A stretch of DNA of 56,374 nucleotides, from positions 1 to 56,374 of the forward strand of contig JAYWHT010000036.1 in the NCBI GenBank assembly GCA_043777595.1, read 5' to 3'. The notes under the pieces were generated by a model. It did not search any database and had not been told where the DNA came from. It saw only the letters and a list, made by a program, of their open reading frames with translations. Each line of letters opens with the position of its first letter. Positions within the stretch are counted from its first letter, which is position 1. The position numbers and the translations under genes were made by a program. Below are positions 15,468 through 22,767 of this stretch, piece after piece. This DNA comes from JAYVJH01 sp043777595. Its GTDB lineage: Bacteria > Bacteroidota > Bacteroidia > Cytophagales > Spirosomataceae.

Positions 15468-17638
15468 AAACATGCACAAATTGGTCATTTATAATTGTTC
15501 TGCTCTGTTTTTGGGTTGGAACTGTGCCGCTGTATGCTCAAAAATCATTGTCAGTTTTGGAGCGAGACCTCAAAGTATATACCAAAAACGATTCGGTTAA
15601 GGTAAATATGCTGAATGATTTTGCAAGACGAATTTTGTTTAATAATATCGACAAAGCAATAAATGCGATAGAAGAGGCTCTTACGTTGGCCAGACAAATC
15701 AACTACCCAAGTGGTGAGGCGTATGCACTTCGGAACAAGGCGATTGTTCAACAAAATTATAGAAACCCCGAAGCGTTGGAGTCTATGGGGCAAGCTGCCG
15801 AGATTTTTGAACGGATAAATGATAAAAAAGGGCTGATTGCCGTGCTGAGTAGTATGGGTTGGGCGTATCAGAATCAGGGCGATTATCCTAAGGCGATTGA
15901 TTTTCATTATAAAGCGTTATTGATTGCTGAAAATGAAAACATTGAAAAAGAAAAAATCAAGATTATGTCCACAATTGGTTATGTGTTCGTGCAGCTTGGC
16001 GACTATAACAAGGCCAATAAATACCTGTCGCCGCTGTATCAGAAAGCCCTACTTCTCAAAAACGATGACTTGACAAGTAACGTTTGTAGGACTTTGGGCG
16101 AATATTACACCAAAACCAAGCAATATTCGCTGGCTATCTCTAATTTTGAAAAGGCAAAAATCATAGAAAAACGGCTTGAAAATCAGACAGGTATGGCTAC
16201 CTTAGAATTGAATATTGCCAATGTGATGGCTCGAATTGACAGATGTCAAGAAGCGAGCGTCATGGCCAATAGAGCAATAGCGCAGCTTACCAAATTGGAC
16301 CAAATTGGCGAAGCTATATGGGGCTATGCCGTGCTTGGACGTGCTGCGATTTGTGCCAATATGCCCGACAGTGCTTTGATTTATGGCCGTTTGGCTCATA
16401 ACAAAGCACAAGAAATAGCGAGTAAAGAGTTTTTGAGAGAAGCCACCGAGATTTTGTTTATTGCCAATACGCTAAAAAAAAATACCGCCGCCGCCAATCT
16501 CAATCAGCAAGAATTGATGACCTATGACGATTCGTTGAGTGGCCAGCAGACGATGCAACTCGTTGAGGCTACCAATACAAACTATGAACTCGAAAACCAG
16601 AAAATACAGATTGAGCTTCTCAAAAAAGAAAGCGAATTGAGTGTTATTGAAGCCAAAAATCAAAAGATATTGTTTTTTGTGATGCTCGCTGGGCTATTGG
16701 CTATGTTGAGTTTTGCTTTTGTGTTGATTAGAAATAATAAAACTCAGAAGCAAAATAACCAGCAACTCCAACTACAAAAAGAAGAAATAGAAAACCAAAA
16801 ACAACAGATTGAACAAACGCTAAATACACTTCAAAGTACGCAAGAACAGTTGATTCAGTCAGAAAAATTGGCGAGTTTGGGCGAACTCACAGCAGGAATC
16901 GCCCACGAGATTCAGAATCCATTGAATTTTGTTACTAATTTCTCAGAATTGAGTGTTGAATTGGCAAATGAATTGCAAGTTATATTGAACAACAAAGATA
17001 TAAATGCCCAAAGCGAAGAAAGCGAATTGGTAAATGACTTGATTCAAAACCAAGAAAAGATAAACTACCACGGTAAGCGTGCCAGTAATATTGTGAGAGC
17101 AATGCTCGAACACTCTCGGACAAGCTCAGGTACAAAAGAACTGACAGATATTGGGCAGTTGGCCGATGAATATCTGCGGCTGAGTTATCACGGCTTGCGA
17201 GCTAAAAATAGTGATTTTAATGCTGATTTTGAGCTAATTGCCGCACCCAATTTACCCAAAATCAACGTAGTGTCGCAAGACATTGGCCGTGTGTTGCTCA
17301 ATCTAATCAACAACGCTTTTCAGAGCCAAGTACCACCACCGCTTGGCAAAACAGCCCCAAAACAGCACAAAGTAGTTGTTGAAATAAAACCAATTTTAGT
17401 ATCTGGGTCAAAGGCGAGTTTGGTAATATCGGTGTCAGACAACGGCTCAGGCATAACGGAAGCCACCAAAGCCAAGATGTTTCAGCCTTTTTTTACTACC
17501 AAGTCAGCAGGTGAAGGTACGGGTTTGGGCTTGTCGCTGGTTTATGATATTATCACAAAAGGACATGGAGGCAGTATAGAAGTTGAGACCAAAGAAAACT
17601 TAGGCACAACGTTTATTGTAAAGCTACCGATTGGTTAA
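15464..17638 (+). CDS. TPR sensor histidine kinase (third paralogue)
   Basis: This 724-aa protein has a signal peptide (residues 1-25), about six TPR units (residues 30-350; SMGWAYQNQGDYPKAIDFHYKALLIAE is a textbook TPR), a coiled coil, one membrane segment (about 400-420, FFVMLAGLLAMLSFAFVLI), then a second coiled coil, HisKA (GIAHEIQNPLNF) and HATPase_c (DNGSGI, FFTTKSAGEGTGLGLSLVYDI). The TPR array would be periplasmic and the kinase cytoplasmic. It overlaps the preceding kinase by ATGA and converges on the YfcE-like gene 18 bases later. The kinase module matches the two others closely while the sensor parts are unrelated, a sign of domain shuffling after duplication. Confidence 0.9.
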   Translation: MKTCTNWSFIIVLLCFWVGTVPLYAQKSLSVLERDLKVYTKNDSVKVNMLNDFARRILFNNIDKAINAIEEALTLARQINYPSGEAYALRNKAIVQQNYRNPEALESMGQAAEIFERINDKKGLIAVLSSMGWAYQNQGDYPKAIDFHYKALLIAENENIEKEKIKIMSTIGYVFVQLGDYNKANKYLSPLYQKALLLKNDDLTSNVCRTLGEYYTKTKQYSLAISNFEKAKIIEKRLENQTGMATLELNIANVMARIDRCQEASVMANRAIAQLTKLDQIGEAIWGYAVLGRAAICANMPDSALIYGRLAHNKAQEIASKEFLREATEILFIANTLKKNTAAANLNQQELMTYDDSLSGQQTMQLVEATNTNYELENQKIQIELLKKESELSVIEAKNQKILFFVMLAGLLAMLSFAFVLIRNNKTQKQNNQQLQLQKEEIENQKQQIEQTLNTLQSTQEQLIQSEKLASLGELTAGIAHEIQNPLNFVTNFSELSVELANELQVILNNKDINAQSEESELVNDLIQNQEKINYHGKRASNIVRAMLEHSRTSSGTKELTDIGQLADEYLRLSYHGLRAKNSDFNADFELIAAPNLPKINVVSQDIGRVLLNLINNAFQSQVPPPLGKTAPKQHKVVVEIKPILVSGSKASLVISVSDNGSGITEATKAKMFQPFFTTKSAGEGTGLGLSLVYDIITKGHGGSIEVETKENLGTTFIVKLPIG

Positions 17639-17656
17639 ATTGAAAAATACCGAGCC

Positions 17657-18154
17657 TTATCTTTTCCCCAAATCAATGACTGCCATCTGGGTTATTTTAT
17701 GGCCATCAATCGAAAATTTCAATGCTGTTTTGACTTTATGAAACCCCGACTTACCCGCCGCACCAGGATTGATAAAAAGCATATTGTTGAGGTTTTTGTC
17801 TCTCAATACTTGTAAGATATGTGAGTGGCCACAAACAAAAATATTGGGCGTGTTGGCCACAAGTTCGGGGCGAACTACGGGGTTATATCGTGGGGGCGTT
17901 CCGCCGATGTGCGTCATCGATATTGTTATGGCTTCTATTTTAAAATGTTGATTAAGAGGTAATTCACTTCTAATTTCATGCCCGTCAATGTTGCCATACA
18001 CACCACGAAAGGGCTTAAAGTCGCTTAGTTTGTCAATGATTTCGATGTTGCCTACATCACCAGCGTGCCATATTTCATCACAATCTTTGAAGTAGTCAAA
18101 CAGTCGCTCGTCCAAATAGCCGTGTGTGTCCGAAAGTAAGCCGATGTGTGTCAT
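17657..18154 (-). CDS. YfcE/MJ0936-type metallophosphoesterase
   Basis: This 165-aa enzyme is of the calcineurin-like fold and has all five metal-binding motifs in order: SDTHG (residues 8-12), GDVG, GNID, the His of MTHIGG, and CGHSH. Its length matches the small YfcE/MJ0936 phosphodiesterase group, which hydrolyses phosphodiesters such as bis-pNPP in vitro; natural substrates are unclear. It has no signal peptide and is therefore cytoplasmic. It has its own promoter (18173-18202), divergent from the oxidoreductase gene. Confidence 0.88.
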   Translation of the reverse strand: MTHIGLLSDTHGYLDERLFDYFKDCDEIWHAGDVGNIEIIDKLSDFKPFRGVYGNIDGHEIRSELPLNQHFKIEAITISMTHIGGTPPRYNPVVRPELVANTPNIFVCGHSHILQVLRDKNLNNMLFINPGAAGKSGFHKVKTALKFSIDGHKITQMAVIDLGKR

Positions 18155-18172
18155 GTTGTGAGTATATTTTTA

Positions 18173-18202
18173 CAAAATTATACTTAATTTCAAAACTTCA
18201 AA
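18173..18202 (-). promoter_or_regulatory. Promoter of the metallophosphoesterase gene
   Basis: On the minus strand: TTTG (18199-18202), 18 bases, TAATTTTG (18173-18180). Both boxes match the Bacteroidota consensus TTTG / TAnnTTTG, and the -7 box ends 18 bases before the ATG at 18154. Confidence 0.65.
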
Positions 18203-18213
18203 CAAAAAATACT

Positions 18214-19230
18214 ATGATACTCAATGTCGCCATTGTTGGTTTTGGTCTGTCGGGACGGTATTTGCAAGGGCCATTTTTTCGGTCTAATTATACCCTTTTT
18301 CGTATCAAAACGGTAATGTCAGTTTCACAAAACCCACAAGATATGTATCCCGACATACAGGTAGCCCGAACATTAGACGAGATACTGACTGACCCCGACA
18401 TTGACCTTGTAAGTATCGCGTCGCCCAATGACACTCATTTTGATTATACCCGCCGTTGTTTATTGGCCAACAAACACGTATTGGTCGAAAAACCCTTTAC
18501 GACAACCATCGCCGAGGCACAAGAACTGATTGCGATTGCCAAAAGCCAGAATAAAATACTGACGATATTTCAGAATAGGCGTTTTGATAGCGATTTTTTG
18601 ACTGTTCAGAAAGTAATCGAAAATAAACTATTGGGCGAATTACTGACTTTTGAGGCATATTTTAATCGATATAGTCCTGTTTTAAATCCCAAAAAATGGA
18701 AAGAAACAACGGGGGCAAGTAGCGGTATTTTGTACGATTTAGGCTCGCATATCATAGACCAAGCTCTTGTACTTTTTGGTAAACCAATGGCAGTATCAGG
18801 CCATACATTTAGGCAGCGACAAGGTACTAAAATAGACGATGCCTTTGAGATTAGGTTAGACTATGACCCACTAAAAGTAACCTTAAAGTCGAGCCTAATG
18901 GTACGAGAAGAAGCCCCTCGCTATGTGCTAAACGGCAGCAAAGGCTCATTTGTAAAATATGGAATCGACCAGCAAGAAAATCACCTCAAAATGGGAATGT
19001 GGCCCAAAGATAGAGATTTTGGCATAGAGCCAGCCGATAAATGGGGTGTACTGAACACCGACATCGGTGGACAACATCTAAGAGGCCACATCGAAACCGA
19101 AGTAGGCAACTGGTTTATTTTATTTGAAAACATCTACGCAGCCATCGCTAACGGCGAAGAGTTATTGGTAAAACCCGAACAAATCGTGGGGCAGCTTGCT
19201 ATTATTGAAGCCATACAGTCAAAATCGTAG
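18214..19230 (+). CDS. Gfo/Idh/MocA family oxidoreductase
   Basis: The 338-aa protein starts at the ATG at 18214 because MILNVAIVGFGLSGRYLQGPFF is the N-terminal Rossmann strand-loop; in-frame codons further upstream run into the divergent gene. It has the NAD(P)-binding GFGLSGR, the conserved EKPFT lysine-proline motif (about residue 95), and the C-terminal domain with GILYDLGSHIIDQALVLFG. Members reduce or oxidise sugar or inositol derivatives with NAD(P). It resembles the YdgJ/YvaA-type subgroup by length and motifs. It converges on rbfA with only 6 bases between, so the two stop codons nearly touch. The substrate is unknown. Confidence 0.88.
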   Translation: MILNVAIVGFGLSGRYLQGPFFRSNYTLFRIKTVMSVSQNPQDMYPDIQVARTLDEILTDPDIDLVSIASPNDTHFDYTRRCLLANKHVLVEKPFTTTIAEAQELIAIAKSQNKILTIFQNRRFDSDFLTVQKVIENKLLGELLTFEAYFNRYSPVLNPKKWKETTGASSGILYDLGSHIIDQALVLFGKPMAVSGHTFRQRQGTKIDDAFEIRLDYDPLKVTLKSSLMVREEAPRYVLNGSKGSFVKYGIDQQENHLKMGMWPKDRDFGIEPADKWGVLNTDIGGQHLRGHIETEVGNWFILFENIYAAIANGEELLVKPEQIVGQLAIIEAIQSKS

Positions 19231-19236
19231 CTATAC

Positions 19237-19602
19237 CTAATCTTCTTCTATTTTTGGAATATCGATATTGGCAAATAGGGCTTCCATTTTGGCGGCATAT
19301 TCGGCAGAGTCGTCCAAGAAAAATATAAAATCTGGCACAATCCTAAGCTGGTGTCTGAGCTTTACGCCCATCATCTGCCTGATTTGCTTGCTGCGTTCTC
19401 TGATGTCTTCGAGTAGCATCTTTGGTTGTTTGGCCAACAAAAAACTAAGATACACCCGTGCAATAGCCAAGTCGGGCGATACTCTGACAGTTGTGATTGT
19501 TACCATTGCGCCATCAAACCAGTCTCGCCCGTCTTTTTGAAATATATCGCTTAGGTCTTTTAGTAATTGCCGAGCTACTTTTTGTTGTCTTTTTGATTCC
19601 AT
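19237..19602 (-). CDS. rbfA: Ribosome-binding factor A
   Basis: This 121-aa protein has the KH-like RbfA fold: N-terminal ESKRQQKVARQLLKDLSDIFQK, the ITTVRVSPDLAIARVYLSFL strand pair and KLRHQLRIVPDFIFFLDDSAEYAAKMEALF. RbfA helps mature the 30S subunit and process the 16S rRNA 5' end, and is needed at low temperature. Length and motifs are full. It lies 68 bases after the PfkB gene on the same strand, separated by a small palindrome. Confidence 0.93.
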   Translation of the reverse strand: MESKRQQKVARQLLKDLSDIFQKDGRDWFDGAMVTITTVRVSPDLAIARVYLSFLLAKQPKMLLEDIRERSKQIRQMMGVKLRHQLRIVPDFIFFLDDSAEYAAKMEALFANIDIPKIEED

Positions 19603-19633
19603 TTTGTTTTTATTGCTTCATAGATGTTTAGCG

Positions 19634-19658
19634 AAGCCATCGCTTGGAGCGATGGCCT
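19634..19658. repeat. Small palindrome, copy 2 (GCCATCGCT-TGG-AGCGATGGC)
   Basis: A perfect 9-bp stem with a 3-base loop lies between the PfkB gene and rbfA. It closely matches the hairpin at 7479-7503. Confidence 0.5.
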
Positions 19659-19670
19659 TGCTTTTACGTT

Positions 19671-20585
19671 TTATATTTCAAAACTCGCCAGCTTCACAAA
19701 CTGCGCCACACGCTCGTCGATTTCGGCTTGGCTGAGGTCGAGTAGTCTTTCATTACCAAATTTTTCGACACAAAACGAAGCCATTGCAGAGCCATAGACA
19801 ATAGCCTTTTTCATGTTCTCGAAGCTAATGTCGTCGGTTTTGGCCAGATGACCAATAAACCCACCTGCAAACGTATCGCCTGCACCAGTTGGGTCAAATA
19901 CTTCTTCGAGGGGCAAAGCTGGGCAAAAGAACATTTCAGAACCCTGAAACAACAACGCACCATGCTCACCTTTTTTGATAATCAAGGTCTTAGGCCCCAT
20001 TGCCATAATGGTTTTGGCAGCACGTCGTAGTGAGTAGTCGCCCGAAAGCTGGCGAGCTTCTTCGTCGTTGATAGTCAGGCAGTCCACCTGTGCTACTATG
20101 GCTTTGAGGTCGTCCATGGCCACGTTCATCCACAAGTTCATGGTGTCGAGCATCACAAACTTCGGGCGGGTCGTTACCCGATTCAAGACCAACGACTGCA
20201 AGGCTGGTACCATATTGCCGAGCATCAAATATTGGCAGTCTTGATAGGCGGCGGGTATTTTTGGGTCGAAATTTTCCAATACATTCAACTGTGTGTCGAG
20301 CGTATCACGGGTGTTCATATCGTTGTGGTAACGACCCGACCAGAAAAACGTTTTGCCGTCTGGTATAATCTCCAAACCATCGGTATTGACACCATGCGCT
20401 TGCAACATTTCGATTGTTTCGGCTGGGAAGTCCCCCCCAACTACGGCTACTAAGTTATTTTTTTTGGTAAAATACGAAGCCGACAAGCTAATGTACATAG
20501 CTGCTCCGCCAATGATTTTGTCTGTTTTGCCAAATGGCGTTTCGAGCGCATCAAACGCTACCGATCCTACTGTAAGTAAACTCAT
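19671..20585 (-). CDS. PfkB family carbohydrate kinase
   Basis: This 304-aa cytoplasmic enzyme has the PfkB N-terminal substrate-binding GGAAMYISLSASYF motif (residues about 26-40), the GGDF element and the C-terminal catalytic DPTGAGDTFAGGF (about 235-247) with the catalytic base Asp. The fold and length suit ribokinase, adenosine kinase or fructokinase-like enzymes; I cannot choose the substrate. Divergent repeats occupy the 267 bases upstream, so its promoter lies in or next to that array. Confidence 0.88.
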   Translation of the reverse strand: MSLLTVGSVAFDALETPFGKTDKIIGGAAMYISLSASYFTKKNNLVAVVGGDFPAETIEMLQAHGVNTDGLEIIPDGKTFFWSGRYHNDMNTRDTLDTQLNVLENFDPKIPAAYQDCQYLMLGNMVPALQSLVLNRVTTRPKFVMLDTMNLWMNVAMDDLKAIVAQVDCLTINDEEARQLSGDYSLRRAAKTIMAMGPKTLIIKKGEHGALLFQGSEMFFCPALPLEEVFDPTGAGDTFAGGFIGHLAKTDDISFENMKKAIVYGSAMASFCVEKFGNERLLDLSQAEIDERVAQFVKLASFEI

Positions 20586-20670
20586 TTAATTATTCTGCCC
20601 CTAAATCCCTTTCATCGGGCTTATTTTGAGGACTTGTTTATTGATTTGAAAATACCGTCTTTCTTATTAT

Positions 20671-20835
20671 TTGCCCCTAAATCCCCTGAAGGGGACTTGA
20701 CATTGGTTTGATTGCCCCTAAATTTATATAAGTGGGACTTGACATTGGTTTGATTGCCCCTAAATCCCCTGAAGGGGACTTGACATTGGTTTGTTTGCCC
20801 CTAAATCCCCTGAAGGGGACTTGACATTGGTTTGA
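20671..20835 (+). repeat. Tandem array, about 41-bp unit x 4, with CCCCTGAAGGGG core
   Basis: Units begin at 20671, 20712, 20754 and 20795. The unit reads TTGCCCCTAAATCCCCTGAA then GGGGACTTGACATTGGTTTG. Three units keep the palindrome CCCCTGAAGGGG; in the second it is replaced by TTTATATAAGTGGG, so it is decayed. A single related sequence lies at about 20600. The array sits between the PfkB kinase and the DUF559 gene. Confidence 0.9.
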
Positions 20836-20852
20836 TTTTTATCTTTGTGTTA

Positions 20853-21239
20853 TCATATAGGTTGTATGGGTAAATATTCTTTAATTTTATCTAATACTGA
20901 TTCCAAGTTATTAACAATATCTGTATTTGTAAATCGTATAACTGTTAGCCCCAAATTTTCTAATTCAATAGTTCTGTTTATATCATACTCTTTTTGGCTT
21001 TCTAAATTGTGAACATCGCCATCAACTTCAATAACAAGTTTACTGGCATGACAATAAAAATCGGCAATAAACCCAGAAATTGGCTGCTGTCTTTTAAATC
21101 TAAATCCATAAAATTGACTTTTCGACAAACGATTCCATAGTAAGGCTTCCGCCGAAGTCTGATTATCTCTTAGTTCTTTTGCCCGTTGAAAAATCAAAGC
21201 CGATGCACCATAGAACATATTTATTTTCTCGTCAGCCAT
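20853..21239 (-). CDS. DUF559 (Vsr-like) nuclease domain protein
   Basis: This 128-aa protein matches DUF559: RAKELRDNQTSAEALLWNRLSKSQFYGFRFKRQQPISGFIADFYC, then LVIEVDGDVHNLESQKEYDINRTIELENLGLTVIRFTNTDIV. The D...EVDG...H pattern is the PD-(D/E)XK-type core shared with Vsr mismatch endonucleases and restriction enzymes, so DNA cleavage is likely though not shown for this family member. The gene is flanked on both sides by tandem palindromic arrays (20671-20835 and 21265-21536), a striking arrangement. No methylase is adjacent. Confidence 0.88.
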   Translation of the reverse strand: MADEKINMFYGASALIFQRAKELRDNQTSAEALLWNRLSKSQFYGFRFKRQQPISGFIADFYCHASKLVIEVDGDVHNLESQKEYDINRTIELENLGLTVIRFTNTDIVNNLESVLDKIKEYLPIQPI

Positions 21240-21264
21240 TTTGATACACTATACTTTGTTTATC

Positions 21265-21536
21265 ATACTCCCTTTCAGGGGCAGGGGGCAAAAAATCTAT
21301 ACTCCCTTTCAGGGGCAGGGGGCAAAAAATCCATACTCCCCTTCAGGGGCGGGGGGCAAAAAATCCATACTCCCCTTCAGGGGCAGGGGGCAAAAAATCC
21401 ATACTCCCCTTCGGGAGGGGGGGGCAAAAAATCCATATTCCCCTTCGGGGGCGGGGGGCAAAAAATCCATACTCCCCTTCGGGGGCAGGGGGCAAAAAAT
21501 CCATACTCCCCTTCGGGGGCAGGAGGCAAAAAAATT
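21265..21536 (+). repeat. Tandem array, 34-bp unit x 8, C-run/G-run palindrome
   Basis: Eight units start at 21265, 21299, 21333, 21367, 21401, 21435, 21469 and 21503, all spaced 34 bases. Each reads ATACTCCCCTTCAGGGGCAG plus GGGGCAAAAAATCC with small changes (TTCAGGGG in early units, TTCGGGGG in late ones). Each unit holds an imperfect palindrome CCCCTTCAGGGG. There are no unique spacers, so it is not CRISPR. Open frames across it arise only because 34 is not a multiple of three. Confidence 0.95.
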
Positions 21537-22719
21537 ACATGACCTTGTGCCGTTTAAATTCTTTGGTTCTGTCAAATAAATATCTAAATGTAATGTGAGT
21601 TTTGTGTGGCACTGCACCCAATAATTGTACAAATTTTATCATTTTTAGGTTAAAATCGCCCACCCAGTTCATTTCCAATTCTTTGTACTGACAGTTGGGC
21701 TGCCAGATGATTCTTGAAAAAGCCAGCCCAATAGCACACTCCACACCCTTCGACTGGTACTCAGGTATGACCCCAAAGACCACGCCAAAGGCTTTTTGGT
21801 TGGTTTTGAGTACTTTATGATACAAAAATTTCAGTTTGCCAATCAAATCCATTTTACCATTTACGTGCTTAAAAACTTGATTGAGTTCGGGTAGCATAAT
21901 AAAAAACGCAATAGGCTTACCCTCGTTATAGCCAAACCAAATGAGTTCTTCGTCTATCACAGGTTTGAGTTTTTGCATCAATGCCTGTGCTTTTTCAGAG
22001 CTGATGTCGTCCGTGCCTTGATGTGCAGCCCAGGCTTTGTTATAAACCTCTCTAAACTCTTCGGCAACTTGACCTAAATTATTTTTTTTGATGTGCCTAA
22101 ATTCATATTCGGGCATTTTATAAATACGCTCGGCTCGGTTAATAAACGCTGGGTGAGCCGTTTTACGGACACTTTCCTCGGCGGTCAGCATCCAATAAGT
22201 AAACTGCTCGAAGTACGTTTGGAAACCATAAGCCACAAAAAAATCTTTGTAATAAGGCCAATGATAGCCCATACCGTAGGTTGGTTCTTTGTCAAAACCA
22301 TCGGATAATACTCCCCAAAAGCGGTCTCTTTCTCCAAAATTTATGGGTCCGTCCATCGCCTCCATTCCCTGGGCCGTGAGCCACGTTTTACACTGGTCAA
22401 ACAATGCAAAGGCTACTGACTGGTCTTCTACACATTCAAAAAAACCCATTCCGCCTGTGGGTTGTTCGTTGTCTTTGTTGGCAGTATTGTTGTTTATAAA
22501 AGCCGCCACTCGCCCAACCGTTTGGCCGCTTTCGTCAATCGCCACCCAGCGAATACAGTCGCCATGTTTGAAATACTTATTTTTATTTCTATCAAAAACA
22601 TCTTCTACGTCAATGTCCAATGGCCTAATCCAATACTGGTTTTCTTTGTACAGACTTACAGGAAGATTCAGAAATTGTTTTTGTAGCTTTGGGTTATTTC
22701 CAACTTCAAGGATTTGCAT
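21535..22719 (-). CDS. GNAT-fold protein (large Bacteroidota acyltransferase-like)
   Basis: This 394-aa soluble protein has two regions reminiscent of GNAT acyltransferases: residues 1-130 (PVSLYKENQYWIRPLDIDVEDVFDRNKN...VGRVAAFINN) and 200-390 (WFGYNEGKPIAFFIMLPELN, FGVVFGVIPEYQSKGVECAIGLAF, LEMNWVGDFNLKMIKFVQLLGA). The EYQSKGV loop corresponds to the acetyl-CoA pyrophosphate-binding motif. Related proteins in Bacteroidota are annotated simply as hypothetical or N-acetyltransferase. The acceptor is unknown. The stop codon touches the end of the 34-bp array, so the 3' end of the gene is immediately next to the repeats. Confidence 0.7.
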   Translation of the reverse strand: MQILEVGNNPKLQKQFLNLPVSLYKENQYWIRPLDIDVEDVFDRNKNKYFKHGDCIRWVAIDESGQTVGRVAAFINNNTANKDNEQPTGGMGFFECVEDQSVAFALFDQCKTWLTAQGMEAMDGPINFGERDRFWGVLSDGFDKEPTYGMGYHWPYYKDFFVAYGFQTYFEQFTYWMLTAEESVRKTAHPAFINRAERIYKMPEYEFRHIKKNNLGQVAEEFREVYNKAWAAHQGTDDISSEKAQALMQKLKPVIDEELIWFGYNEGKPIAFFIMLPELNQVFKHVNGKMDLIGKLKFLYHKVLKTNQKAFGVVFGVIPEYQSKGVECAIGLAFSRIIWQPNCQYKELEMNWVGDFNLKMIKFVQLLGAVPHKTHITFRYLFDRTKEFKRHKVM

Positions 22720-22767
22720 TGACGGCAGTTATTTTTTGAATTTCGATACAAATATAATTAAAATACC

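Noticed and set aside
18124..18213. Longer N-terminus for the Gfo/Idh oxidoreductase
   Set aside because: It would run into the divergent metallophosphoesterase gene and its promoter, and precede the canonical Rossmann start.
21265..21536. Regular 34-bp periodicity as a possible CRISPR array
   Set aside because: Units are directly adjacent without unique spacers, and no cas genes are near. It is a simple tandem array.
21186..21632. Three long open frames across the 34-bp array, encoding Gly/Lys/Pro repeat peptides
   Set aside because: They arise because each 34-bp unit shifts the frame and contains no stop; they lack proper starts and overlap the DUF559 and GNAT-like genes. No protein is inferred.
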